Below are positions 52,433-60,077 of a DNA stretch of 64,000 bases, in pieces. Position 1 is the first letter of the stretch, and every line of letters begins with the position of its first letter. The stretch is from Actinomycetes bacterium. Its GTDB lineage: Bacteria > Actinomycetota > Acidimicrobiia > Acidimicrobiales > Microtrichaceae. Position numbers and translations under genes: made by a program. Under the pieces are notes generated by a model. It was not told the DNA's origin and did not search any database. It saw nothing but the letters and a program-made list of their open reading frames with translations. Where the stretch lies: assembly GCA_024222295.1 (NCBI GenBank), contig JAAEPF010000025.1, positions 186,001-250,000 on the forward strand, given 5' to 3'.

Positions 52433-53464
52433 TCACGCGGACTTGCGGGGTTTCCTCGCGGGCGACTTCTTGGCCTGCGATTCCTTCGAGGCCGGCTTGC
52501 CGGCAGCCTTCTTGGCCGACGACTTCGCGGCCGCGGACTTCGCCGGCTTGCGGCGCGACGGTGACTCGGAGGCCGGGGCGGCTGCCTGCGGAGACCTGGC
52601 CGCATCGTCGCCACCGTCCCCGGATCCAGGCGACGCCTCTTCACCGGCGGCGCCGCTCGCGCTCGGGTGACGGGTCCGCGCCTCGCGAGCCTCGGCCACC
52701 GATTTCTCCAACGCCGCCATCAGATCGACAACCACGTCACCGGCGGGTGCCTGCGGTCCTTCGAGCGCCGGAGCCGCACCCGACGCCTTGGCGTCGATCA
52801 GGCCCAGCAAATCCTCGCGGTAGGCGTCGTGGTAGAGCTCCGGCTCGAAGTCCGCGCTGAGCGACTCGATCAGCTGCTCGGCCATCTCGCGCTCGCGGTC
52901 GGTGAGCTCCACTCCGGACAGGTCGTCGAACTCGGGAATGTCGCCCGGCGCATTCAGTTCGTCGGCATAGACCATCATCGAGAGCAGCAGCCTGCCGTCG
53001 ACCGGCCTCATCAGTGCCACGTACTGCTTGGAGCGCATCACGAACCGGGCCACGGCCACACGGCCCGACTCCTCGAGTGCCTCGACCAACAGGGTGTAGG
53101 GCTTGGCGGCACCCGGGCCGGGAGCGACGTGGAACGCTCCATCGAAGTAGATCGGGTCGACCTGGTCGAGCTCCACGAACTCCTCGAGGTCGATCGTGTG
53201 GGTCGAGCGCGGTTGCAGCGCCGCGAGCTCGTCGTCGCTGACGATCACGTAGTTGCCCTTCGACACCTCGAAGCCGCGCACCAGCTCGGCGGCGTCGACC
53301 ACCTCGCCGGTCTCCGCATTGACCTTCTGGTTCCGGATCCGTGCGTTGTTGGACGGATCGATCTGGTTGAAGCGCACCGACCGTTGCGACACGGCTGAGT
53401 ACAGCTTCACAGGGATGTTGATGAGACCGAAGCTGATCGCTCCGCTCCATATGGCACGTGCCAT
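52433..53464 (-). CDS. ku: Ku protein, non-homologous end joining
   Basis: 343 residues. Core residues 1-250: WSGAISFGLINIPVKLYSAV, then GNYVIVSDDELAAL and IYFDGAFHVAPG, which mark prokaryotic Ku. From about residue 260 the tail becomes Ala/Lys/Pro/Ser rich (SAAAKSSAKKAAGKPASKES), the DNA-binding, low-complexity C-terminal extension seen in several actinobacteria. ATG 53464 has GAGGAG six nt upstream. Forms one operon with the LigPol gene. Confidence 0.95.
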   Translation of the reverse strand: MARAIWSGAISFGLINIPVKLYSAVSQRSVRFNQIDPSNNARIRNQKVNAETGEVVDAAELVRGFEVSKGNYVIVSDDELAALQPRSTHTIDLEEFVELDQVDPIYFDGAFHVAPGPGAAKPYTLLVEALEESGRVAVARFVMRSKQYVALMRPVDGRLLLSMMVYADELNAPGDIPEFDDLSGVELTDREREMAEQLIESLSADFEPELYHDAYREDLLGLIDAKASGAAPALEGPQAPAGDVVVDLMAALEKSVAEAREARTRHPSASGAAGEEASPGSGDGGDDAARSPQAAAPASESPSRRKPAKSAAAKSSAKKAAGKPASKESQAKKSPARKPRKSA

Positions 53465-53615
53465 TGCGCACTCCTCGGCTGTGCTGCCTCTACCCCAGTC
53501 GTCTTGTCCCCAGTTATCCAAGTATCGGCCGTGGCACCCCGTTGCGAAAGGGAACCCCTCCCGAAAGTGGCAACTTGATTCGCACAGCAACGATGCCGGG
53601 AAGAGCCCCCGACCG

Positions 53616-53635
53616 CTCACTGGGTGTGTCCCTAT
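53616..53635 (+). repeat. Left terminal inverted repeat of IS element
   Basis: CTCACTGGGTGTGTCCCTAT; pairs with 54970-54989. Mismatches at positions 3 and 8. Confidence 0.7.
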
Positions 53636-53671
53636 GTTGAGAGCCATGCGCGGCCGCATCGTCGGTGACGA

Positions 53672-54040
53672 CTAGCGCTCGTTTCTCCTTGGGCTTGCTG
53701 TCCGTTGATTGATCGAGGCGGGTTCGATAGGGCGGTGTCGGCGCGTGCGGCGCCATAGGACCGCCGCGGTCGCAGACGAGGCAACACAGCACCAGGCTGT
53801 GATGAACCGTGCACCTGGGAACATGAACGGCAACGCGGTTAGCAAGAGCGAGAAGAGCGCTATCACAAGCAGTGACGGCACCACCTTGGGAGACGGTGGC
53901 GCAGGGATCGGCTGCTGGGGTCTGCCTCTGCCGAGACCTGCTGAGACGGCGATCGCCACCAGGTAGCCCGTGAGACCAATCGCAGCGACAGCACTCCACA
54001 CGTAGAGCATCAGGACGATGACGGTGAGCAGAGCTCGCAA
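53672..54040 (-). CDS. Small membrane protein inside the IS, possible passenger gene
   Basis: About 122 residues with three hydrophobic helices (VIVLMLYVWSAVAAIGLTGY, SLLVIALFSLLLTALP, ITAWCCVASSATAAVLW) and a basic C-terminus. Start chosen as TTG 54038-54040, six nt after GAGGAG; the frame is open to 54175, so an earlier start is possible. Same strand and downstream of the transposase. No family recognised. It may be an IS passenger or an older chromosomal gene caught between repeats. Confidence 0.55.
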   Translation of the reverse strand: MRALLTVIVLMLYVWSAVAAIGLTGYLVAIAVSAGLGRGRPQQPIPAPPSPKVVPSLLVIALFSLLLTALPFMFPGARFITAWCCVASSATAAVLWRRTRRHRPIEPASINQRTASPRRNER

Positions 54041-54123
54041 CAGGTGCTCCTCTTCGTGGTCGGCTGCGGCCCAACCGGTTGGCAGCGTAGCTTCGGCCGG
54101 CCCGGTTGGGTGACTGAGACCAT

Positions 54124-54921
54124 CTATGCGGCCAGGTGCCCTAGCAGGAGAGAAACACAGCTGATCTGGAGCCATGCCGTGGCCGATGACCGGGTGTTCT
54201 CGAAGCTCTTGGCGAGGCGCCGGTGGCGGCCGATGAGCCCGTGGGCAACTTCCACCCGCCAGGCGTGACGGATCGGTCGGACCACCCTGTTGCCTTCTGC
54301 GTCAACGGGTTAGTCATCCCAACCGACCCGCTGTACCTCAACCCCGTGGGTTGCCGCTATGCGCCGCTGCGCAACTTGGCTGACGCCCCGGTCCACCATC
54401 ACGACTTCGAGTCGGCCACCCAGGTTGTTCGCATCCAGCAGCTCTTCGACCGCCACCCCATCAGATGTCCCAGCTGGGACCACGGAAGCCGCAACGGGTA
54501 GTCCCGTGACATCCACAGCGACGACATGCTTGGCGCCGTTGGTGCGCCCATAGGGTCCACCACGACTGTGAAACGTCGCACCCCCATGACTGGCACCGCG
54601 CACAACAGCCGGGTCTACAACCACCAGCGAGGGGTCCGGGTCACGCCCGGCGCCGGCACGGGCCTGGCGATGCAACCCAGCCAACACGCGGGTCCAGGTT
54701 CCATTGGCCCGCCAACGACGGAACTGTGACCACACCCTTGTCCAGGGCGGGAAATCACCAGGCAGCATCCGCCACTGGCAGCCCGTGCGAGCCACATACA
54801 GCATCGCATCGACTACCCGCCTCAAGTCAGCCGGATAGCGTCGGCCACGCTTGGGCTGTTCGCACAACAGCTCCCACACCCGGTCCCACTGGTCGTCATC
54901 AAGGTCAGTCCCGTAAGCCAT
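54124..54921 (-). pseudogene. IS5-family DDE transposase with one in-frame stop
   Basis: 265 codons. TDLDDDQWDRVWELLCE, RTGCQWRMLPGDFPPWTRV, VVVDPAVVRG (first Asp), VVMVDRGVS (second Asp) and, after a TAA codon at 54310-54312, HAWRVEVAHGLIGRHRRLAK with the third acidic residue (Glu) and a proper end at TAG 54124-54126. The reading frame is otherwise unbroken, so a single nonsense change has inactivated a recently functional transposase. ATG 54921. The stop could be a true mutation or a sequencing error. Confidence 0.85.
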
Positions 54922-54969
54922 AACCGCATCGTGCCTGTGCGCGTCTACCACGCAACCAACGCACACCGA

Positions 54970-54989
54970 ATAGGGACACACGCAGTCAG
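54970..54989 (-). repeat. Right terminal inverted repeat of IS element
   Basis: Complement of 54970-54989 reads CTGACTGCGTGTGTCCCTAT. It contains the TGA stop (54986-54988) of the flanking membrane-protein gene. Confidence 0.7.
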
Positions 54990-55849
54990 GCGGTGGCACC
55001 GGACAGGATTGCCCGGGCCACCAGGTCCGTGCCGAACGCCGTGAGGATCGCCAGGTAGAGCAGCCCCGTTGCCGCCATGACGGCCGAGTACTGGCGCTCC
55101 TTCAGGGCCAGCCGGGTGACCGCCACCAGGCCGATGGTCGTGACAGCGCACGCCAGCCAGAACCAGCCCAGCATCCCGTCGTAGCCGTCGTCGATCGACC
55201 CGGTCAGCACCTGGATCATGCCCGGTCGGATCAGCAGCAGTGCCACTTCGACAGGCCAGATCCAGGCGAGGTGCCTGACCAGTTCGAGCAACGGTGCGCG
55301 TGGAAGACCCGGCTGCGTGAGGTACCAGTGTCCGAGCAGCATGGCGTCGCTCACACACCCCAGAAAGGCTGCGCCAACAAGCGTGCGCGCGACCGACAGC
55401 CACACCGGGTCACCCGCCGCCATGCCACCCGCCAACAGGCCTATCAAGCCGACCGCCGGGGCGATCAGGTCCAGCCGCGGGTCGAACTCCCCGACCGATG
55501 TGTCGAACTCCTGGGCCTCGCGCTCGATGCCCGTCATCCCGCTCACGCGCGCCGAGCGCACCTGCACCCGCTCCCGCTGGCGCTGCACGCCCGCGGCGCG
55601 GTGGACCCAAGAGCTCCACAGGGCGAAGCCGGCCGCGAGCGCCACGCCGATCGCGGAGATGTCGCGCACTGGCGTGGACCCATACCGCAAACCCACCACC
55701 GCCGACCCGAGGGCCATGAGACCGAACGTGGCGCGCATCAGCCAGCCATAGCCGATCGACACCTCGCGACGGCGGGTCGTGACCCACAGGTAGGCGAGAC
55801 CGCCGACCGCCCACTGCAAAAGGAATGTCGCTATGTCGAGGCTGATCAT
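54986..55849 (-). CDS. Multi-pass membrane protein of unknown function, C-terminus ending in the IS repeat
   Basis: 287 residues with seven or eight hydrophobic helices and a cytoplasmic basic/acidic loop (VQRQRERVQVRSARVSG). No family recognised. The stop codon lies inside the IS terminal repeat, so insertion probably cut or replaced the original C-terminus. TAGCCT lies 9 nt before ATG 55849. Divergent from another membrane-protein gene that starts 47 bp away. Confidence 0.7.
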   Translation of the reverse strand: MISLDIATFLLQWAVGGLAYLWVTTRRREVSIGYGWLMRATFGLMALGSAVVGLRYGSTPVRDISAIGVALAAGFALWSSWVHRAAGVQRQRERVQVRSARVSGMTGIEREAQEFDTSVGEFDPRLDLIAPAVGLIGLLAGGMAAGDPVWLSVARTLVGAAFLGCVSDAMLLGHWYLTQPGLPRAPLLELVRHLAWIWPVEVALLLIRPGMIQVLTGSIDDGYDGMLGWFWLACAVTTIGLVAVTRLALKERQYSAVMAATGLLYLAILTAFGTDLVARAILSGATA

Positions 55850-55858
55850 CGAGCCCAG

Positions 55859-55864
55859 AGGCTA
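55859..55864 (-). promoter_or_regulatory. Putative -10 (TAGCCT) for leaderless membrane-protein gene
   Basis: TAGCCT ends 9 nt before ATG 55849. Confidence 0.5.
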
Positions 55865-55895
55865 CGCGCCACCCCGGCGCAGGCACACTTGGAGG

Positions 55896-56783
55896 GTGCC
55901 CGCCCGGAAGCCACCACAACTACACCTGAGCGCACCCGCGGACTGGAGGGTCGTCCACAGAGCCGGGTTCGGGCCGTTCACGACGCTGGTCGACTACCTG
56001 CTCCCCGACGGTCGGCTGCGCCGTTGGACCAGCAGGCGGCAGCGAAAGGCCGACCTCGTGGCCGCCGAAAACGGCTTCCGACGCATACCCACCCGAACGT
56101 GGGCGATCGCATCGTGGTTCAGCATCGGGGCGAGCCTGTTCGCCCTCGGGTCATGGGAACCCTGGATCAGCGCTGTCTCGGGCCGCACGGACGCCAACAC
56201 CTATTTCATCGGATCGCTCTTCTTCACCGCCGCGGCCTACCTCTCGTTCACCGAGGTGACGGGCACGCCCGAGTCACTGGAGGCCGGCACCCGTCGGCAC
56301 GTGAGACTCCTCGCTTGGCGCCCGCACCGCATCGACTGGTGGGCAGCCGGGATCCAGCTCATCGGCACCGTGGCTTTCAACCTGTCCACCTGGGACAGCC
56401 GCCTCGCGCCGCAGCTGTCGACAGCGAGGGCCAACGAGCTCGTGTGGGCACCCGACGTATTCGGGTCGGTCTGCTTCCTCGTGTCGAGCTACCTGTCGTG
56501 GGCCGAGGTGTGCCACAGCGCCGGCAGGTTGCGGCTTCGCGACATCTCGTGGTGGATCGTGGCGATCAACCTGGTCGGGTCTGTGTTGTTCGGCATCTCC
56601 GCGATCGGCGCGTTCTACGTGCGCCGCGGCGTCGAGTGGAACCAGTCGCTGGTCAACACCACGACCCTGTGGGGTGCCTTCTGCTTCCTCGTCGCCGCGG
56701 TCATGCTCGTTCCCGAGTCGCGACGCGGGGTGGAGGCAACGCAGCCTGCGCCGGGTCAGTCGAGCTCGTCCAGCGCGCGGTAG
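55896..56783 (+). CDS. Membrane protein with YrhK-like paired helices, function unknown
   Basis: 295 residues. A soluble basic N-terminus (residues 1-70), then six hydrophobic helices in three pairs (AIASWFSIGASLFALGSW with FIGSLFFTAAAYLSFTEV; DWWAAGIQLIGTVAFNLSTW with FGSVCFLVSSYLSWAEV; DISWWIVAINLVGSVLFGIS with LWGAFCFLVAAVMLV). Such repeated W-x-x-x-x-x-G-S pairs resemble the YrhK family. GTG 55896 is chosen; the open frame upstream would overlap the divergent gene. The C-terminus ends in a Ser-rich tail that overlaps the end of the convergent gene by 28 bp. Confidence 0.7.
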   Translation: MPARKPPQLHLSAPADWRVVHRAGFGPFTTLVDYLLPDGRLRRWTSRRQRKADLVAAENGFRRIPTRTWAIASWFSIGASLFALGSWEPWISAVSGRTDANTYFIGSLFFTAAAYLSFTEVTGTPESLEAGTRRHVRLLAWRPHRIDWWAAGIQLIGTVAFNLSTWDSRLAPQLSTARANELVWAPDVFGSVCFLVSSYLSWAEVCHSAGRLRLRDISWWIVAINLVGSVLFGISAIGAFYVRRGVEWNQSLVNTTTLWGAFCFLVAAVMLVPESRRGVEATQPAPGQSSSSSAR

Positions 56784-57877
56784 ATACCGTCCACCAGGTT
56801 GATCCTGCGGAAGGTCAGCGCGGTGTCGGCATCGAGGCCTGCGTTGAACAGTACGGCGACCGCGACCTCACGCTCGGGGTCGGCCATCGCGAAACTGGTG
56901 CCACCTTGGCCGGCGTGTCCGAACGCACGTCCGGACGGACGGTCACCGAAGTAGTGCGACGAGAGGGGCGCCATGAATCCGAGGCCAAATCCAGCCTCGC
57001 GGTCGAGCGTGTGGTCCCAGGTGAGCGGCAGCCGGGCAGTCGTGGCTTCGGCCAGGAGCTCGGCGGGCAACACGCGCTGCGCTCCGTCGAGGTCACCGAG
57101 CAGGCCGTCATAGAAGGCCGCCATCGCCTGCATCGTGCCGTAGCTTCCGAAGGCCGGGTTCCACTCACACGCGGTGTCGTGGCCGACCTCGGCCAGTAGC
57201 GGCACCGGCTGGTGCAACGTCAGGTCGAAGGTGGCCGAGATGCGGTCGTGCAGCTCGTCGAAGCTCTGGTCGCCGAAGCGCACCACCAGCTGTGAGGGGT
57301 CGATGCCATAGCCCGCCACCACCCGCGACTCCACGAAATCCGCGTAGGGCTGCTCGGCGATCTCCTCGATGACCTGTCCGAGCAGGAACCAACCCCCGAA
57401 CTCCGCGTATGACCGGTCGAGGCCGAACCGCCAGCCCTCGGGAGGCGGCATCATGTGCATCCAGCTCTCGCGAAGGCTCTCCGGGAGGATCCGGGCGAGC
57501 ACCGTGTTGACCTGGTGCAGCCCCGCGGTGTGGCCGAGAACCTGCTCGATGGTGCGTTCGGCCATCCATGTGCCGCCGAGCGCCGGGACCACGTGGCCCA
57601 GCTGGTCCGAGAGGCTCAGCTCGTCGTCGGCCACCAGAGCGAGCACGGCCACGGACACCAGGGGCTTGGCCGTGCAGTACAGGGCGCTGAGCGTGTCCGC
57701 GCGGAACGGCTCGTGCATGTGGGTTCGCCCGAGTGCGACATCGAGCACCGTCTCGCCGCGCCGCAGTACCACCATCTGCGCCGCGGTGTGGAAGAACCCC
57801 TCGTCCGCCTCGCGTTCGATGCGCTCGACGAGTTCCGCAAAGGGCTCGGAGACGACCTGTGCTGCTGTGTCGGTCAC
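56756..57877 (-). CDS. Beta-lactamase-fold protein with Cys in place of the catalytic Ser
   Basis: 373 residues of the serine beta-lactamase/esterase family (COG1680-like). The S-x-x-K position reads LSALYCTAKPLVSVAV, so the nucleophile Ser is Cys with the Lys kept. The second motif reads SYAEFGGWFLLG where Y-x-N is usual (here Y-A-E), and the third reads FGHAGQGG (H-x-G). The triad is therefore altered at two of three sites; it might be a thiol hydrolase or a non-enzymatic relative. GTG 57877 has TAGCCT 7 nt upstream. Confidence 0.85.
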   Translation of the reverse strand: MTDTAAQVVSEPFAELVERIEREADEGFFHTAAQMVVLRRGETVLDVALGRTHMHEPFRADTLSALYCTAKPLVSVAVLALVADDELSLSDQLGHVVPALGGTWMAERTIEQVLGHTAGLHQVNTVLARILPESLRESWMHMMPPPEGWRFGLDRSYAEFGGWFLLGQVIEEIAEQPYADFVESRVVAGYGIDPSQLVVRFGDQSFDELHDRISATFDLTLHQPVPLLAEVGHDTACEWNPAFGSYGTMQAMAAFYDGLLGDLDGAQRVLPAELLAEATTARLPLTWDHTLDREAGFGLGFMAPLSSHYFGDRPSGRAFGHAGQGGTSFAMADPEREVAVAVLFNAGLDADTALTFRRINLVDGIYRALDELD

Positions 57878-57884
57878 CGCGTCG

Positions 57885-57890
57885 AGGCTA
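57885..57890 (-). promoter_or_regulatory. Putative -10 (TAGCCT) for leaderless beta-lactamase-like gene
   Basis: TAGCCT ends 7 nt before GTG 57877. Confidence 0.55.
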
Positions 57891-57921
57891 CCGGCCGCGC
57901 TGAGGTTGCCGGCCCCGGCGG

Positions 57922-59157
57922 TCAGTCGGTCAGCAGGTCGCGGGCGATCTGGCTCACCTGGATCTCGTCGGTGCCGGCGTAGATCTGCAGCACCTTGGAG
58001 TCACGGGCCAGCTGTTCGACCTCGTACTCGGCCATGTAGCCGTTGCCACCGAAGAGCTGCACGGCTTCCATCGCCACCTCGGTCGCGGTCTGGGCTGCGT
58101 AGAGCTTCGCTGCGGACGCCTCGGCGAAGCTCATGTCCTCGCCCTCGGCGGCCATCTCGATGAACCGGAACACGAGGTTCTGCAGGTTCATGCGCGCCAC
58201 TTCCATCCTGGCCAGCTTCAGCTGGATCAGCTGGAATCCACCGATGGCCTGGCCGAACTGCTCGCGTTCCTTCGCGTACTGAACCGACAGCTCGAGGCAG
58301 CGGTCCACAATGCCGAGGGCCATGGCTGCCACTCCGGTGCGCTCGATGGAGAACGTCGCCTTGGACGCCTCGCGGCCACCAGAACCGCGGAAGGCATCTT
58401 CGGATTCACCGAGCAGGCGGTCCTTGCCCACACGCACGTCGTTGAGGAAGAGCATGCCGGTGGGGCTCGAATGGATGCCCATCTTGCGGAATGGCCTGGG
58501 CTGCTCGAGGCCTTCCATCCCGGTGTCGAGCACGAACTGCAACACGGTGCGGTCCTCGGGCGGGTTGCCCTCGTCGAGCTTGCAGATGAACACGATCGTG
58601 TCGGCGTAGGGGCCGTTGGTGATGAAGGTCTTGGAGCCGTTGAGCACGTACTCGTCGCCGTCGCGCCGCGCCGAGGCCTTCATCGAGCCGAAGGCGTCAG
58701 ATCCGGAGTCGGGCTCGGTGATCGCCCACGCGCCCACCTTGTCCATCGTGAGCAGGTCGAGCGCCCAACGCTCCTTTTGGTCCGTGGTTCCCTTGGACAT
58801 GATCGACGAAGCGGTGAGGCCCATCGACACGCCCATAGCGGTCACCATGCCCGGGCAGACCCGGCACAGCTCGATGATCGGAATGAGGGAGAACGCCGCA
58901 TCGCGGGGTCGGCGCTCCGATGCGCCGGAGTCCTCGCGGGATTCCCCGGCTGCCTCTGCGCGTTCTCGGGCGATTCGCTTCGCGAACGAGTCGCGCGCCA
59001 TCGAGTCCATGCCGAACGTGGCGAACATCTTGCGCAGGAGGTCATAGGGCGGCAGGTCGCCGAACTCGAGCTCCTCACGGTGAGGCCGGATCTCCCGGTC
59101 GACGAACTCCCGGACCGCCTTGCGGACCATTTCCTGTTCCTCGGACCACTTGATCAT
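57922..59157 (-). CDS. Acyl-CoA dehydrogenase
   Basis: 411 residues. WAITEPDSGSDAFGSMKASA and FITNGPYADTIVF (FAD/substrate), SIERTGVAAMALGIVDRCLE, QFGQAIGGFQLIQLKLARM, VQLFGGNGYM and IYAGTDEIQVSQIARDLL are the family signatures. Catalyses alpha,beta-dehydrogenation of an acyl-CoA with FAD. Residues 62-92 hold an unusual charged insert (ERAEAAGESREDSGASERRP) in the helix bundle. GGTAGG lies just before the ATG. A TetR-type operator lies at 59196-59217, so it is likely repressed by a fatty-acid or steroid-type regulator not present in this window. Confidence 0.95.
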   Translation of the reverse strand: MIKWSEEQEMVRKAVREFVDREIRPHREELEFGDLPPYDLLRKMFATFGMDSMARDSFAKRIARERAEAAGESREDSGASERRPRDAAFSLIPIIELCRVCPGMVTAMGVSMGLTASSIMSKGTTDQKERWALDLLTMDKVGAWAITEPDSGSDAFGSMKASARRDGDEYVLNGSKTFITNGPYADTIVFICKLDEGNPPEDRTVLQFVLDTGMEGLEQPRPFRKMGIHSSPTGMLFLNDVRVGKDRLLGESEDAFRGSGGREASKATFSIERTGVAAMALGIVDRCLELSVQYAKEREQFGQAIGGFQLIQLKLARMEVARMNLQNLVFRFIEMAAEGEDMSFAEASAAKLYAAQTATEVAMEAVQLFGGNGYMAEYEVEQLARDSKVLQIYAGTDEIQVSQIARDLLTD

Positions 59158-59195
59158 GTGCCTACCCCTGGTTCGTGCCGGCCTCGGCCGGGGTC

Positions 59196-59217
59196 AACTT
59201 GACCGCTCGGTCAAGTT
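59196..59217. promoter_or_regulatory. TetR-type palindromic operator upstream of acyl-CoA dehydrogenase
   Basis: AACTTGACCG and CGGTCAAGTT form perfect 10-bp arms around a CT centre, 39 bp upstream of the start. The TTGACCG-NN-CGGTCAA core is a common operator form for TetR-family repressors of lipid catabolism genes. Confidence 0.7.
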
Positions 59218-59303
59218 ATGGCGACGTCACCCGGACAGGCAAGTGACACCGGTCGCAGACTCACCCCCACTCGCCCTCTCACGCGCCCGGACAGGGCCGC
59301 GGG

Positions 59304-60071
59304 TCAGCGGGGTGTGGCGTCAGAGGCCACGAACGGCGCGGCCTCGCCCCACCAGCCGAGTTCTGCCGGCAACACCGGCAACGACCGGTAGATGTCCACG
59401 TAGCGTTGCTCCTGCACGATGCCGTGGAGCAGCAGCAGCAGGGTCCAGCGCGTATCGACCACTCCCCCGCCATCCGCGATCGCCTCGAGCGATGTCTTCT
59501 CGCCGGTGCGCATGCGCAGGTAGTTGGCGAAACTCACCTCGACGTCGATCAGTGGCGCCTCGTGCGCCGGCTCAGCCGGGTCGGTGTCCTCGGGCCACTC
59601 GTCCACGACACGCCCGAGAGGGCGAAGGCCGTCCTGATAGCGGATGTCACACACGATGCGGCCCACGGGTGACCCGGTCACCGCGAAGCGCAGCCGCGCC
59701 GTGGCATCGGGCACCCGGACCAACTCGTGGAAACCCGGGTGTGGGAGGTCGTCGCGGGGCGGGAGCTCGAGCACCGGATCACCCACCCGTACCTTCACCG
59801 CCTCGACCTCACCTCGCGAAGCCCACGTGGTCGCGCACGGGTCGGTGGGAGCACCGGGGCGCACGAGCGCCCAGGGAGCGGGAGCGTCGTCGAGTGACCA
59901 TTCGGCCAGCCGGCCCTCCTCGAAACGCTGTGAGTGCCGTACCACCTCACCGTCGTCACCGACCGACTCGATGTGCACGGTGCCGGTGGCGTACGTGGGC
60001 GCACTGCCGAGCAGCTCGCCTCCGCCCTGCTGCACCGTCGATTGCTCGGGATTGCGTGCGACGAGACCCAT
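59304..60071 (-). CDS. Hypothetical protein linked to lipoate genes
   Basis: 255 residues, soluble, no signal peptide. HELVRVPDATARLRFAVTG, CDIRYQDGLRPLGRVVDEW and VEVSFANYLRMRTGEKTSLE are the clearest segments; none is a motif I know. GGAGGT lies eight nt before the ATG, and only 6 bp separate it from the LipB-LipA stop, so it is co-transcribed with the lipoate genes. It may act on lipoylation, lipid transfer or regulation; I do not assign a function. Confidence 0.75.
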   Translation of the reverse strand: MGLVARNPEQSTVQQGGGELLGSAPTYATGTVHIESVGDDGEVVRHSQRFEEGRLAEWSLDDAPAPWALVRPGAPTDPCATTWASRGEVEAVKVRVGDPVLELPPRDDLPHPGFHELVRVPDATARLRFAVTGSPVGRIVCDIRYQDGLRPLGRVVDEWPEDTDPAEPAHEAPLIDVEVSFANYLRMRTGEKTSLEAIADGGGVVDTRWTLLLLLHGIVQEQRYVDIYRSLPVLPAELGWWGEAAPFVASDATPR

Positions 60072-60077
60072 TCGTGC

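Larger units (their letters stand above)
53616..54989. mobile_element. Decayed IS5-family element with 20-bp inverted repeats
   Basis: Two ends read inward as CTCACTGGGTGTGTCCCTAT (53616-53635) and CTGACTGCGTGTGTCCCTAT (54970-54989, complement), 18 of 20 matching, enclosing 1374 bp. The IS5-like transposase lies at the right end with about 49 bp to the terminal repeat, as expected, but about 500 bp with a small membrane-protein gene separates it from the left repeat, more than usual for this family. I found no target duplication. The left repeat could also be a remnant of a separate copy. Confidence 0.65.
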
